DNA of 64,000 bases from DASUAS01 sp963720765 (GCA_963720765.1 CAVRGS010000001.1:248001-312000), one strand, 5' to 3'; positions 20,137 to 29,358 are shown, counted from the first letter of the stretch. Translations and numbers: made by a program. The notes: generated by a model not told the origin, from the sequence alone.

Positions 20137-21210
20137 CCGGCGGACGAACGGCAACTTCGTGACGACCGCGGGCACCTCGCGGCCGCGCACGTCGACGACG
20201 ACGGTGTCGCCGTCCACGGTCTCGGGCGGCAGGAAGGCGAGCGCGATCCCGTGGCCGAGCGTGGGCGAGAAGTTGCCGCTCGTGACCTCGCCGACGACGT
20301 GGCCGTCGCGCGACACCGCCTGGCCCTGGCGAGGGATCTGACGGCCTTCCGCGGCAAGGCCGCGCAGCCGGCGCGTGACGCCGTGGTCTCGTTCGGCCTC
20401 GAGCGGCGCCCTGCCCCGGAAGGCGCCCTTGTCGAAGCGGACCACCCAGCCCAGCCCGGCCTGCAACGGCGTGATCCCGGGACCGAGCTCGTGGCCGTGC
20501 AACGGGAGCCCGGCCTCCAGCCGCAGCGTGTCGCGCGCACCCAACCCGGCGGGCGTGATGCCGGTCTCGAGCAACGCCTGCCAGCACGCGGGCGCCTGGT
20601 CGGCGGGCACGTGGAGCTCGACGCCGTCCTCACCCGTGTAGCCGGTGCCGGCGACCCACCCCGACGCGCCGGCGAACTCGAAGCGCTGCACGGAGAAGCG
20701 CTCCACCTCGGCCGCCTCGGGAGCGAACCGAGCGAGGAGCGCGCGCGCTTCCGGTCCCTGCACCGCGAGCACGACTCGATCGGCCGTGACGTCGTCGAGC
20801 TCGCACTCGCCACCGCCGTGGAAGAGCGCGGCTTCACCCAGAGCGTCGACCAGCGGCGCGGTGTTCGACGCGTTGGGCATCACCAGGAAGTCGCCGGGCG
20901 CGGTCCACCAGACGATGATGTCGTCGACCACGTGCGCGTCGTCTTCGTCGAGGAGATGCGTGTACTGCGCGCGTCCGGGCGCGATGCGATCGAGGTCGTT
21001 GGTGAACGCCCACTGCAGGGTTGCGAACGCGCCGGCGCCGCGCACGTGCACCGAACCGAGATGCGACACGTCGAACACGACGGCGTGCTCTCGACACGCT
21101 CGGTGCTCCTCGAGCACGCCGGTGTACTGGATGGGCATCTCCCACCCGCCGAACGGCACCATGCGCGCGCCGAGGGCGCGGTGCTGCGCGTCGAGCGGCG
21201 ACCGGTGCAT
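20134..21210 (-). CDS. gcvT: Aminomethyltransferase, glycine cleavage T protein
   Basis: 358 residues. T protein moves the methylene group from aminomethyl-lipoyl-H protein to tetrahydrofolate, releasing ammonia. Markers: MVPFGGWEMPIQYTGVLEEH, VFDVSHLGSVHVRG (folate-site Asp), QGPEARALL, GYTGEDGVELHVP and GLGARDTLRLEAGLPLHGHE, then EVTSGNFSPTLGHGIAL near the end. ATG 21210 follows the upstream stop by two bases; GTG 21216 overlapping as GTGA is an alternative. The gcvP start lies ten bases downstream. Confidence 0.92.
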   Translation of the reverse strand: MHRSPLDAQHRALGARMVPFGGWEMPIQYTGVLEEHRACREHAVVFDVSHLGSVHVRGAGAFATLQWAFTNDLDRIAPGRAQYTHLLDEDDAHVVDDIIVWWTAPGDFLVMPNASNTAPLVDALGEAALFHGGGECELDDVTADRVVLAVQGPEARALLARFAPEAAEVERFSVQRFEFAGASGWVAGTGYTGEDGVELHVPADQAPACWQALLETGITPAGLGARDTLRLEAGLPLHGHELGPGITPLQAGLGWVVRFDKGAFRGRAPLEAERDHGVTRRLRGLAAEGRQIPRQGQAVSRDGHVVGEVTSGNFSPTLGHGIALAFLPPETVDGDTVVVDVRGREVPAVVTKLPFVRR

Positions 21211-21212
21211 GT

Positions 21213-21652
21213 TCACGCGGACTCTTGCGCGGCGGTGCCACTTCCCCGCCGCGGCTCGCGGAAGATGTCGAGCGTGGCGGCTCCCGTGCCGTCGGCGAGC
21301 TGTGATGGCGGTTCGAGCCCGTACTTCACGAGCAGCTGCAGGTAGTCGCGCTGGTACAGCACCTTGATGTTGATCTCCGGGTGCAGCTCGACGAGTCGGC
21401 GAGCCTTGCGGTTCTTCTTCGTGACCAGCTTCTGGTTGAGCGTGGTGATCTCGATGTAGAGGTCGTACCCGGGAAGGTAGAAGTCGGGCGAGAAGGCCTG
21501 CGCCGGGTTGCCTTCACGGTCGCGTTCGAGCACGAACGTGCGCGGCTCGTACTCCCAGTCGATGGCGTAGAAGTCGAGCAGCTTCGCGAACTGTCGTTCG
21601 GAGTTGTGCGCGAAGCGGACCTGCTCGTGGGGCAGCGACTCCGGCGTGATGG

Positions 21653-21656
<4 letters not shown>
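21213..21656 (-). CDS. PD-(D/E)XK nuclease-like conserved protein, start unclear
   Basis: About 147 residues, clearly coding: HNSERQFAKLLDFYAIDWEY, then FSPDFYLPGYDLYIEITTLN with VTKKNRKARRLVELH. The S-P-D...E-x-T...K pattern after a WEYEPRTF strand looks like a restriction-endonuclease fold, and this family is recurrent in actinobacteria with no proven role that I know. No ATG, GTG or TTG lies near the expected N-terminus. The frame meets the MerR gene at a run of six G (21657-21662 on the plus strand as C6). Either a CTG at 21656 starts it, or an indel in that run hides the start or a fusion to MerR. Confidence 0.6.
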
Positions 21657-22180
<524 letters not shown>

Positions 22181-22214
22181 CCACACCCTCGATCCCAAAC
22201 CTTGAACAGTGGCT

Positions 22215-22245
22215 CGACCCTGGGTCACGCTGAAGTACAGGGTCG
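22215..22245. promoter_or_regulatory. Inverted repeat, candidate MerR operator
   Basis: CGACCCTG (22215-22222) and CAGGGTCG (22238-22245) are exact reverse complements separated by 15 bases, 35 bases upstream of the MerR ATG. MerR dimers bind spaced inverted repeats over promoters. Autoregulation is inferred. Confidence 0.4.
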
Positions 22246-22305
22246 TAGTTACGGGGTTGTGAGGCTACTGCCTGGGCGCGGCCCGGTCAACGATCGGCGA
22301 ACCGG

Positions 22306-22797
22306 TCACTCGCCGGCGGCGAAGTCTTCCGGGCGCACCTGGTCGAGGAACTCGCGGAACTGCTCGATCTGCTCTTCCTCCACCTCACCGTCCTCGTCCT
22401 GTTCGAACAGGACGCCCGCCTCTTCGAGGACGTCCTCGTGGGCGAAGATCGGCACCGGCTCGCCGTAGCGCACGGCCAGCGCGATGGCGTCGGACGGACG
22501 GGACGAGATCCGGTACGTGCCGCCGTCGCGCGCGAACTCGATCTCGGCGAAGAACGTGCCGTCGTGCAGCTCGGTGATGATCACCTGGATGACCTTCGTG
22601 CCGAGGTCGTCGAGCACCGACTTGAACAGGTCGTGGGTCATGGGCCGTGGTGTCTCGGTGCCCTGCAGCGCGTAGACGATCGCAGTGGCTTCCGGCTGGC
22701 CGATGAAGATCGGGAGGTACCGCTGTCCGTCGTTCTCGCGCAGGAGCACGATCGGCTGGTTCGACGGAACCTCGACGCGGACTCCGACAAGCGACAT
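22306..22797 (-). CDS. DUF151 'bifunctional nuclease' family protein (Rv1829-like)
   Basis: 163 residues. The domain reads MSLVGVRVEVPSNQPIVLL, LPIFIGQPEATAIVYAL, PRPMTHDLFKSVLDDLG and ISSRPSDAIALAVRYGEPV, all conserved DUF151/BFN segments, followed by an acidic C-terminal tail. The plant homolog has RNase and DNase activity; the bacterial role is unsettled. Between two MerR genes, exactly as Rv1829 sits between Rv1828 and Rv1830. ATG 22797 gives the family N-terminus. Confidence 0.88.
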   Translation of the reverse strand: MSLVGVRVEVPSNQPIVLLRENDGQRYLPIFIGQPEATAIVYALQGTETPRPMTHDLFKSVLDDLGTKVIQVIITELHDGTFFAEIEFARDGGTYRISSRPSDAIALAVRYGEPVPIFAHEDVLEEAGVLFEQDEDGEVEEEQIEQFREFLDQVRPEDFAAGE

Positions 22798-22844
22798 CGG
22801 GATCACGGGTGCCTCCGGACTGGCCCCTGCACTGGACCGGGCCA

Positions 22845-22850
22845 ACCGTA
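22845..22850 (-). promoter_or_regulatory. TACGGT -10 box ahead of the DUF151 gene
   Basis: On the minus strand TACGGT lies 47 bases before ATG 22797 and just downstream of the hairpin at 22872-22897, a terminator-then-promoter order. No clear -35 is seen. Confidence 0.35.
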
Positions 22851-22871
22851 GCACCGGGCTCCCCCGCTCCT

Positions 22872-22897
22872 TCCGGCGTGCGACAGCACGATCCGGA
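22872..22897. terminator. Hairpin downstream of hpt
   Basis: TCCGGCGTGC (22872-22881) pairs with GCACG and CCGGA (22886-22897) around GACA, with a two-base bulge. It lies 17 bases after the hpt stop on the minus strand. It lacks a T-tract. Confidence 0.4.
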
Positions 22898-22914
22898 GCA
22901 CGAGGCGGGTGGTG

Positions 22915-23502
22915 TCAACCGGCATAGAGGGTCGCGACGTACGCGTCGGGCGTGGCCGCGACCACGGCGCGATCGGCGATCACGACCCGCGGCACATTGC
23001 GGTACAGATCGGCGCGATGGAGACCGTATCCGAGCACGAACACGTCGGGGATCTCGACTCCGACGTGGCGCACCGTCACCGGCAGGATGCGACGTGCCGG
23101 CCGGTCGAGCAAGGTGCACACGTCGACGCGGCGCGGCCCCTGGGCCTCGAGGTGCTTCACGAGGTACCCCAGGGTGAGGCCGGTGTCGACGAGATCCTCC
23201 ACCAGCACGACGTCACGTCCGGTGAGATCGAGGTCGACGTCGTGCAGGATCCGCACCCGCCCCGAGTCCGGCGCGTAGCGGGAGATGGCGATGAACGCCA
23301 CCGTGACGTCGATGTCGCGAATGGCGCGCGCGAGGTCGGCGAGGAAGATCGACGCCCCTTTGAGCACGCCCACGAGCACCACGCCGTCGGGGTGCTCGGC
23401 GGTGATCTCGGCCGCCAACCGCCCCACGGTCTCGGCGATGGCGGCTTCGTCGAGCAGGGTCTCGGGCGGCTCGATGGTCGGGTGCGGCGCGGCGTTGCTC
23501 AC
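22915..23502 (-). CDS. hpt: Hypoxanthine phosphoribosyltransferase
   Basis: 195 residues. It salvages hypoxanthine and guanine with PRPP to IMP and GMP in the cytoplasm. VVLVGVLKGASIFLADLAR is the type I PRTase pyrophosphate loop region, VVLVEDLVDTGLTLGYL is the PRPP motif with its two acidic residues, and PDVFVLGYGLHRADLYRNVP completes the family pattern. GTG 23502 overlaps the upstream MerR stop as GTGA, so the pair is cotranscribed. In mycobacteria hpt is not part of the equivalent gcv locus, so this placement is an insertion relative to that layout. Confidence 0.9.
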   Translation of the reverse strand: MSNAAPHPTIEPPETLLDEAAIAETVGRLAAEITAEHPDGVVLVGVLKGASIFLADLARAIRDIDVTVAFIAISRYAPDSGRVRILHDVDLDLTGRDVVLVEDLVDTGLTLGYLVKHLEAQGPRRVDVCTLLDRPARRILPVTVRHVGVEIPDVFVLGYGLHRADLYRNVPRVVIADRAVVAATPDAYVATLYAG

Positions 23503-24353
23503 TCGGCGAGGGTCTCGCGCACCGACTCGCGCAGGAGCGCCGTGCGCAGCTGCCGGCCCAGTGACGCCAGCTCGCCGAGCTCTTCTTGCAGGCGGGCCCG
23601 GGCTTCGGGGTTGCGTTGGCGCACGTACGGCAACAGGACCTGGCCGAACAGCACCGCTTCCCGGTCGGCGAAGTTGCGGTACATGCGGAGGTGGCGCGCC
23701 TCGATGCCGCGCGCGAAGAAGCCCGACGCGATGCGCACGATCTCGAGCGCTTCGTCGTCGAACCACGCGGCGCCGTCGACTTCGCGCGCGGGCGCGAGCA
23801 TCCCGTAGCTCTCGAGCTGCGCGACCAGCGCGTCGTCGACGCCCGCGGCGGCCGCGAGTTCGGCGCGCGTGTAGCGACCGTCCCCTCCGGGCGCGCCCAG
23901 GAGCGCGTCGCCGCCGTCGTCGACCGGGAGCGAGGGCGCGAACGCGGGTGCGCGGCGGGTCGGGCGCGGGGCCGACGCGGCGCGCGTGGCGGGAGCCGGC
24001 TCCGACGCGACCAGTTCGGCCGGGGTGTCGATCGCCACTTCCACGACCACCTCACCGCTCGGCTCCTCGACCATCTCGAACAGCCGGTCTTCGCCACCGG
24101 GCGGCAGCTCGTCCAGCCGTTCCTTGATGACCTTCAGCGGCAGGAAGTGCTCCTTCTGCTGGAACAGGATCCACCGCAGGCGGGTGAGGTCGGCGACGTA
24201 GAACTTGCGGTACCCCGACGGCGTGCGCTCCGGGTTCACGAGACCCTGGCTCTCGAGGAAGCGGATCTTCGAGATCGTGATGTCGGGGAACTCGTCGCTC
24301 AGCTCCGCCAGCACCTCACCGATCGAGAGGTGCTCGGGTTCACGTGCGCTCAT
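23499..24353 (-). CDS. MerR family regulator with N- and C-terminal domains (Rv1828-like)
   Basis: 284 residues. N-terminal MerR helix-turn-helix: LSIGEVLAELSDEFPDITIS, KIRFLESQGLVNPERTPSGY and RKFYVADLTRLRWILFQQ. A Pro/Ala-rich linker (about 110-150) leads to a second MerR-like all-helical domain (TRAELAAAAGVDDALVAQLE). This two-domain layout and the neighbouring FHA gene match Rv1828. The effector is unknown; no metal cysteines. It ends overlapping hpt and begins 10 bases after the FHA stop. Confidence 0.88.
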   Translation of the reverse strand: MSAREPEHLSIGEVLAELSDEFPDITISKIRFLESQGLVNPERTPSGYRKFYVADLTRLRWILFQQKEHFLPLKVIKERLDELPPGGEDRLFEMVEEPSGEVVVEVAIDTPAELVASEPAPATRAASAPRPTRRAPAFAPSLPVDDGGDALLGAPGGDGRYTRAELAAAAGVDDALVAQLESYGMLAPAREVDGAAWFDDEALEIVRIASGFFARGIEARHLRMYRNFADREAVLFGQVLLPYVRQRNPEARARLQEELGELASLGRQLRTALLRESVRETLAE

Positions 24354-24363
24354 CGAGGCCGTC

Positions 24364-24834
24364 TCACGCGGGGTTGCTCCCCACCAGGAAGACCAGGACG
24401 AAGCGCCCGATCTGCAGGTCGGCGAGGTGGTGCAGGGGCGCGGTGTCGACCCGCTTGTGGTCGACGTAGGTGCCGTTGAGCGAGCCGACGTCGGAGACCT
24501 CGTAGGCGCCGTCGACTCGCCGCACCGCAGCGTGGCGGCGCGACACCGTGATGTCGTCGAGGAAGATGTCGGAGTCGGGGTGGCGACCCAGGGCGGTGAG
24601 GTCGCTGTCGAGCACGTAGCGGCTGCCGGCGTTGGGGCCACGCCGCACCACGAGCATGCCCATGCCGTCGGGCAGCTCGGCCAAGGCCGCGCCGAGCTCC
24701 TCGTCGAGCTCGAGCCGCTCGGCGAGTTCGGTGAGGCTCAGGGTCGCTTCGTCCTCCGGAGGCAGCGGGCTACCGCAGGAGGAGCAGAAGTTCGCCCCGG
24801 ACTCGTTCTGGTGGCCGCACTGGCGGCATCGCAT
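24364..24834 (-). CDS. Zinc-ribbon plus FHA domain protein (GarA-like)
   Basis: 156 residues. Residues 1-23 form a zinc ribbon, CRQCGHQNESGANFCSSCG. The FHA domain follows: GSRYVLDSDLTALGRHPDSD, ITVSRRHAAVRR and SLNGTYVDHKRV, with the conserved G-R, S-R-R-H and N-G residues that bind phosphothreonine. In mycobacteria GarA at this locus controls 2-oxoglutarate decarboxylase and glutamate dehydrogenase through phosphorylation of an N-terminal Thr motif. Here a zinc ribbon replaces that N-terminus, although a Thr/Ser stretch (EDEATLSLTEL) remains between the two parts. The start is leaderless (TACCGT, seven bases). Confidence 0.85.
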   Translation of the reverse strand: MRCRQCGHQNESGANFCSSCGSPLPPEDEATLSLTELAERLELDEELGAALAELPDGMGMLVVRRGPNAGSRYVLDSDLTALGRHPDSDIFLDDITVSRRHAAVRRVDGAYEVSDVGSLNGTYVDHKRVDTAPLHHLADLQIGRFVLVFLVGSNPA

Positions 24835-24841
24835 GGCCCCA

Positions 24842-24847
24842 ACGGTA
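24842..24847 (-). promoter_or_regulatory. TACCGT -10 box, leaderless FHA gene
   Basis: On the minus strand TACCGT is followed by TGGGGCC (seven bases) and ATG 24834, so the message probably starts at the ATG. Confidence 0.5.
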
Positions 24848-24900
24848 CCCCGCACCACGGAGAAGGGGTGACCGTCACCCTCGACGCTCGCTCGACGCCT

Positions 24901-25638
24901 TCAGGTGGCGATGGACCGCGGGCTCGACGTGAGGTCGAAGGTGAGGTCGAGGGTCGTCGCGAAACCCTCGACCAGCGCGTCGGCGACCACGCGCGGAACG
25001 GGTGGCACGCCGAGCTCCTCGAGCGTGACCGTGGCGTCGCGCAGCTGCTCGCGCGTCACCGGCGTGGAGCCCGATCGGGGCCGCAACAGATCGGTTTCGT
25101 CGAACGCGAGGCGCGTGAGCAGGATCGAGCCGTGCTGGAGCACCGCGCCGCCGCGCCGCACCTGGGCGGAGCCGCAGACCTTGCGCTCACCCACCCGCAG
25201 GTCGGCACCCTGCTGCCCGGCGAAGCACACCGGTCCCGCGGGACCGTCGTGGCGGGCGATCGCGGCGTCGACCCCCACCCGGGCGAGCCCCGCGATCAGT
25301 GCGGTCGCGAGGAGCTCGTAGACGGCGTCCACGCCGCCGGCCGCACCCGGCGGCATCGGCATGGCCACCGCGTAGGTGAGGTCGGGGCCGTGCAGGAGGC
25401 CCTGCCCGCCGGTCGGGCGTCGCACGACATCGACCCCGAACCGTGCGCAGGCGTCGACGTCGACGTCGTCGTCGGGCTGGAAGCGGCCCAGCGACAGCGC
25501 CGGGGGCGTCCACCGGTAGAGGCGCAGCGCCGGGGCGCCCCCGACCGCCACGGCGTCGAGCAGGGCGCCATCGGCGGCCATGTTCGCGAGCGCGTCGCAG
25601 CCGCGGTCGAGGTCGTCGACGAGGCGCCAGCTCGTCAT
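24901..25638 (-). CDS. Lipoate/biotin protein ligase family (LplA/LipM-type)
   Basis: 245 residues of the BPL/LplA/LipB superfamily. ALSLGRFQPDDDVDV, then VVRRPTGGQGLLHGPDLTYA is the ligand-binding R-R-x-T-G-G...H motif, and GERKVCGSAQVRRGGAVLQHGS carries the catalytic Lys-type segment (K-V-C-G-S-A-Q). It attaches lipoate or octanoate to lipoyl domains. Since gcvH starts the same unit and needs lipoylation, it most likely modifies H protein. Its start codon directly follows the gcvH stop (13 bases). Confidence 0.82.
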   Translation of the reverse strand: MTSWRLVDDLDRGCDALANMAADGALLDAVAVGGAPALRLYRWTPPALSLGRFQPDDDVDVDACARFGVDVVRRPTGGQGLLHGPDLTYAVAMPMPPGAAGGVDAVYELLATALIAGLARVGVDAAIARHDGPAGPVCFAGQQGADLRVGERKVCGSAQVRRGGAVLQHGSILLTRLAFDETDLLRPRSGSTPVTREQLRDATVTLEELGVPPVPRVVADALVEGFATTLDLTFDLTSSPRSIAT

Positions 25639-25651
25639 GGTGGCGCCGGGG

Positions 25652-26035
25652 TCAACCCTCGTCGACGAGCGCCCGGTACGCGGCGGCGTCGAGCAACGCG
25701 TCGAGCTCGCCCGGATCGGCCATCTCGACCACGAAGATCCAGCCGGCGCCGTAGGGATCGGCGTTCACCTGCTCGGGGGCGTCGTCGAGGGCGTGGTTGA
25801 CCTCGACGATCGTGCCCGTCACCGGCGAGAAGATCTCCGACACCGACTTCGTCGACTCGATCTCGGCACAGCCGGCGTGGGCCATCACGTTGGCGCCGAC
25901 GCCCGGGAGCTCCACGTAGACGACGTCGCCGAGCGAGTCCTGGGCGAAGTCGGTGATGCCGATCCGCGCGTGGGCACCGTCGACGGCGACCCACTCGTGT
26001 TGCTCGCTGTAGCGCAGCTGCTCCGGGAATTCCAT
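25652..26035 (-). CDS. gcvH: Glycine cleavage system H protein
   Basis: 127 residues, full length. The lipoylation site is the Lys in AEIESTKSVSEIFSPVTGTI. The N-terminus LRYSEQHEWVAVDG and the ITDFAQDSLGDVVYVELP strand are diagnostic. H protein shuttles the aminomethyl group between P and T proteins. It is transcribed first, with the lipoate ligase next. ATG 26035 sits eight bases after a TAGCGT box, with no Shine-Dalgarno sequence. Confidence 0.95.
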   Translation of the reverse strand: MEFPEQLRYSEQHEWVAVDGAHARIGITDFAQDSLGDVVYVELPGVGANVMAHAGCAEIESTKSVSEIFSPVTGTIVEVNHALDDAPEQVNADPYGAGWIFVVEMADPGELDALLDAAAYRALVDEG

Positions 26036-26043
26036 GGGTGGGG

Positions 26044-26049
26044 ACGCTA
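26044..26049 (-). promoter_or_regulatory. TAGCGT -10 box, leaderless gcvH
   Basis: On the minus strand TAGCGT is followed by CCCCACCC (eight bases) and ATG 26035. Confidence 0.5.
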
Positions 26050-26117
26050 CCCCCCGCGCTCGACCATCTCGAAGTTGACCCTCACCGGCACACGCGAACC
26101 TCGAGGTGTTCGGCGGA

Positions 26118-28608
26118 TCAGCGGAGGACCTGGCGGATCCGCTCCACGTACTCCTGCGCGGTGCGGCGGGCCTCGACGTCACTGCCGGCCTCGGCCCACA
26201 CGTGGGTGAGCGCCTCGTCGGGATCGGGCAGCACCAGCGCCCAGCGATCGTCCTCGATCACCTTCACGCCGTCGATGAGCTCGGTCTCTCGACTGCCGGC
26301 TCGTTCGACGATCTCCCGCATGACGGTGCCCTTGCGCTCCCACGGCGTCACGATGGTCTCGTGCGCGACGTGGGTGCTGGGCAGGGCCGCGACCACCTGC
26401 GACAGCGACCGGTCGACGGCCGCGAGCAGGTCGAGCAGCTTCACCAACGTGACCGCGGCGTCGTAGGCGGGCAGGAAGTCGGGCCAGACGCAACCGCCGT
26501 CGGGCGTGCCCGCGAACACGACGTTGCGGGCCGACGCCGCCTCCATCAGGCCCGTCCCCCACAGCCGGGTGCGCACCACGGCGTCCTTCGACCCGAGGAT
26601 CGCCTCGACCGCGTTGGTGGCGTTGACCGGCACTGCCACGCTCGCGCCCGGGACCGCCTCCTTGATGAGCGCGACCATGCCGAGCATCAGCTCCTCGGGC
26701 TCGAGGATGTGGCCGGTGTCGTCGACGACCACCGCGAGCTCACCTTCGGGGTCGATCACGAACCCCAGGTCGCTGCCCGACACCCGCACGAGGTCGGCCA
26801 GGCGGGCCACCTGCGCGTCACGCACCTCGGCGGTGGCGGTGGCCGACGCGGTGCTCGCGAACGGGTTGACCGCCAGCACCTCGGCGCCGAGCTTGGTGAG
26901 GAGGCTCGGCATCACGATCGACGCGGCGCCGAACGAGTAGTCGAGCACCAGCTTGAAGGACTGGCGCCGCACCTGCTCGATGTCGACGATCCGTTCCAAC
27001 GCGGCGGTGTAGAACTCGAGGGAGCGGGGTGGGAACACGATGTCGCCCACCTCCCCGCCGAAGGCACGTCGGTAGTCCTCGCGGTAGAGGAGCCGCTCGA
27101 TCTTGCGCTGTGCGCCGGGATCGATGTCACGGCCTTCGGGATCGAAGAACCTGATCTCGACGGTGTCGGGATCGCCCGGCGCGAGCCGCACGGTGATGCC
27201 GCCCTGCGAGCGACTGTTGCGCACCTGGAACCGCGTGAGCGGCACGGTGGCGAGCTCGATGTCCTCCACGTTGACACCCGACAGGTTGATGCCGGCGATG
27301 AGCGCGCGCTTGAGGGCGCGGGCGATCCGGCTCGTGTCGCGACTGGCGGTGATGGTCGCGCCCTTCGGGATCGACGTGCTGTACGCCATCGCCAGGCGGA
27401 CGACGACCTCCGGATTCACGTCGACGTTGGCGAGGCCGCGCACACCGCGCCGGCCGAACAACGTGCGGGCGCCACGGCTCTCCCACACGATCGACGACGT
27501 GACGACCGCACCCGACTCGACCGTCTTGAACGGATACACCTTGACGTTCGGGTTGATCACCGCGTCCTGGCCGACGAAGCACTCGTCGCCCACGACGGTG
27601 CCCTCGTCGACTCGCACGTGCGAACGCAGGTCGGTGTTGCGTCCGATCACGCAACCCCGCAGGTTCGCGCCCTGGCCCACGTAGACGTGGTCGTGCAGCA
27701 CGGACCGTTCGATGAAGGCGTCGGACTTCACGATCACGTCGGTGCCGAGCACGGTGTAGGGGCGCAGGTGCACACCGGGCTCGATGCGGCAGCTGTCGCC
27801 GATCACGACCGGCTCGTCGATGCGGGCTTCGGGACTGATCTCGACATCGGTGCCGATCCACCGGCCCTCGCCGAGCTGGAAGCCGTCGATCTCCACCCGC
27901 ACCCGCCCGTCGAGCACGTCGGTGTGGGCGCGGCTGTAGGCCTCGAGCGTGCCCACATCTTCCCAGTAGCCATCGGACACGTGGCCGTGCAGCGTGTGCC
28001 CGTCGTCGAGCAGCGCCGGGAACACGTCGCCGGAGAAGTCGACGACCTCACCTTCGGGGATGTGGTCGAACACCACCGGTTCGAGCACGTAGATCCCGGT
28101 GTTGATGGTGTCGGAGAACACCTCGCCCCACGTGGGCTTCTCGAGGAAGCGCTCGATGGTGCCGTCCGGCCTGGGTGATCACGATGCCGAACTCGAGCGG
28201 GTTCTCCACGTGCTTGAGCGCGATCGACGCGGTTGCGCCGGCATCGCGGTGCGCCTTCACGAACGCGGTGAGGTCGATGTCGGTGAGCACGTCGCCCGAG
28301 ATGACGAGGAAGGTGTCGTCGAGCTCGTCGGCCGCGTTGCGCACCGAACCGGCGGTGCCGAGCGGCGAGTCCTCGGTCGCGTAGCGCATGGTGACTCCGA
28401 AGTCCGAGCCGTCACCGAAGTAGTCGCGGATCTGGTTGGCGAGGAACGCGACCGTCACCACGATCTCGTCGAAGCCGTGCAGCGCGAGGAGGTTGACGAT
28501 GTGCTCCATCATCGGCTTGTTGGCCAGGGGCATCATCGGCTTGGGGGTGTTGCTGGTGAGCGGGCGCAGGCGTGTGCCCTCACCACCGGCGAGGATGACG
28601 GCCTTCAC
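26118..28608 (-). CDS. Fused sugar-phosphate nucleotidyltransferase / LbH / phosphomannomutase-like protein (frameshifted)
   Basis: About 830 residues. (1) Nucleotidyltransferase, residues 1-235: MKAVILAGGEGTRLRPLTSN, PKPMMPLANKPMMEHIV. (2) Left-handed beta-helix hexapeptide repeats, about 240-370 (CRIEPGVHLRPYTVLGTDVI and similar). (3) Phosphohexomutase-like region, about 375-800. The frame breaks at 28166-28167, where removing one base gives VITQADGTIERFLEKP. In the mutase part the phosphoserine loop reads ITASRDTSR instead of TASHNP, and I find no DGDGDR metal loop (VSGSDLGFVIDPEGELAV in that region). The first domain should make GDP-mannose or a similar sugar nucleotide; the mutase activity is doubtful. 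Stop-start overlap with pgsA. Confidence 0.82.
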
Positions 28609-29234
28609 GAGAGGCTCCCTGCTGTCGGGGCGGATCGACCTTCACGCAACGCGACGCGCGCGAGCGGCACGTAGGTGAACGCGGCGTAGTAGCTGAGCAC
28701 GAGGCCGCACACGGCCATGAACCACGCGGCGAACAGGACGAGATCGCTCGCGGTGCCGTGGATGGCGTCGGCCCAGAGGAACAGGGGGAAGGCGAACATG
28801 AGGGCCAGGGTGCCCGCCTTGCCCACCCACTGCACATCGATGCGCCGCGCTCCCGCGGCTGCCAGCGCGAGCACCGCGATGCTGATGATCACTTCGCGCG
28901 CGAGCACCAGGATGCCCACGACGAGGGGCACGCTCCCCTGCACGATCAGGGCGACACCCGCCACCAGGATGAGGATGCGATCGGCGACGGGGTCGAACAC
29001 CTTGCCGAAGTCACTGCCCTGGTCGAAGCGACGCGCGACCCAGCCGTCGACCCAGTCGGTCGCACCCAGCACCGCCAGGAGCGCGGCGGCAGCCAGGAGC
29101 TCGTCGTCGGCCAGCAACCAGACGAACAGAGGCACGCACGCGAGGCGCATCAAGGTGATCACGTTGGGGACGGTGACGATCCGAGCGTCCTTCGCCGACT
29201 GCGCCATCGAGGGTGCGTCGGCGTCGGAGACCAT
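28605..29234 (-). CDS. pgsA: CDP-alcohol phosphatidyltransferase (PgsA-like)
   Basis: 209 residues with about five membrane segments. The CDP-alcohol signature is complete: ATDWVDGWVARRFDQGSDFG followed by KVFDPVADR, matching D-x2-D-G-x2-A-R-x8-G-x3-D-x3-D. PgsA makes phosphatidylglycerophosphate from CDP-diacylglycerol and glycerol-3-phosphate; other head-group acceptors cannot be excluded. It overlaps the nucleotidyltransferase start by four bases. ATG 29234 lies six bases after TAGAAT, one of the best -10 boxes in the window. Confidence 0.85.
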   Translation of the reverse strand: MVSDADAPSMAQSAKDARIVTVPNVITLMRLACVPLFVWLLADDELLAAAALLAVLGATDWVDGWVARRFDQGSDFGKVFDPVADRILILVAGVALIVQGSVPLVVGILVLAREVIISIAVLALAAAGARRIDVQWVGKAGTLALMFAFPLFLWADAIHGTASDLVLFAAWFMAVCGLVLSYYAAFTYVPLARVALREGRSAPTAGSLS

Positions 29235-29240
29235 CAGGGA

Positions 29241-29246
29241 ATTCTA
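29241..29246 (-). promoter_or_regulatory. TAGAAT -10 box, leaderless pgsA
   Basis: On the minus strand TAGAAT, then TCCCTG (six bases), then ATG 29234. The hexamer is close to the TATAAT consensus. Confidence 0.55.
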
Positions 29247-29275
29247 CGCCGTGGTCCTGACCGCGCCACGATGAC

Positions 29276-29358
29276 CCGTTCGCTCCCGCTCACAACGCCA
29301 CCACGAGCCGTTCGCTCCCGCTCACAACGCCACCACGAGCCGTTCGCTCCCGCTCACA
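29276..29358. repeat. 32-bp tandem repeat, 2.6 copies
   Basis: The unit begins CCGTTCGCTCCCGCTCACAA and continues CGCCACCACGAG. Copies start at 29276, 29308 and 29340; the third is cut at 29358 and includes the stop codon of the SDR gene ending at 29354. It therefore repeats the 3' border of that gene. Confidence 0.85.
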
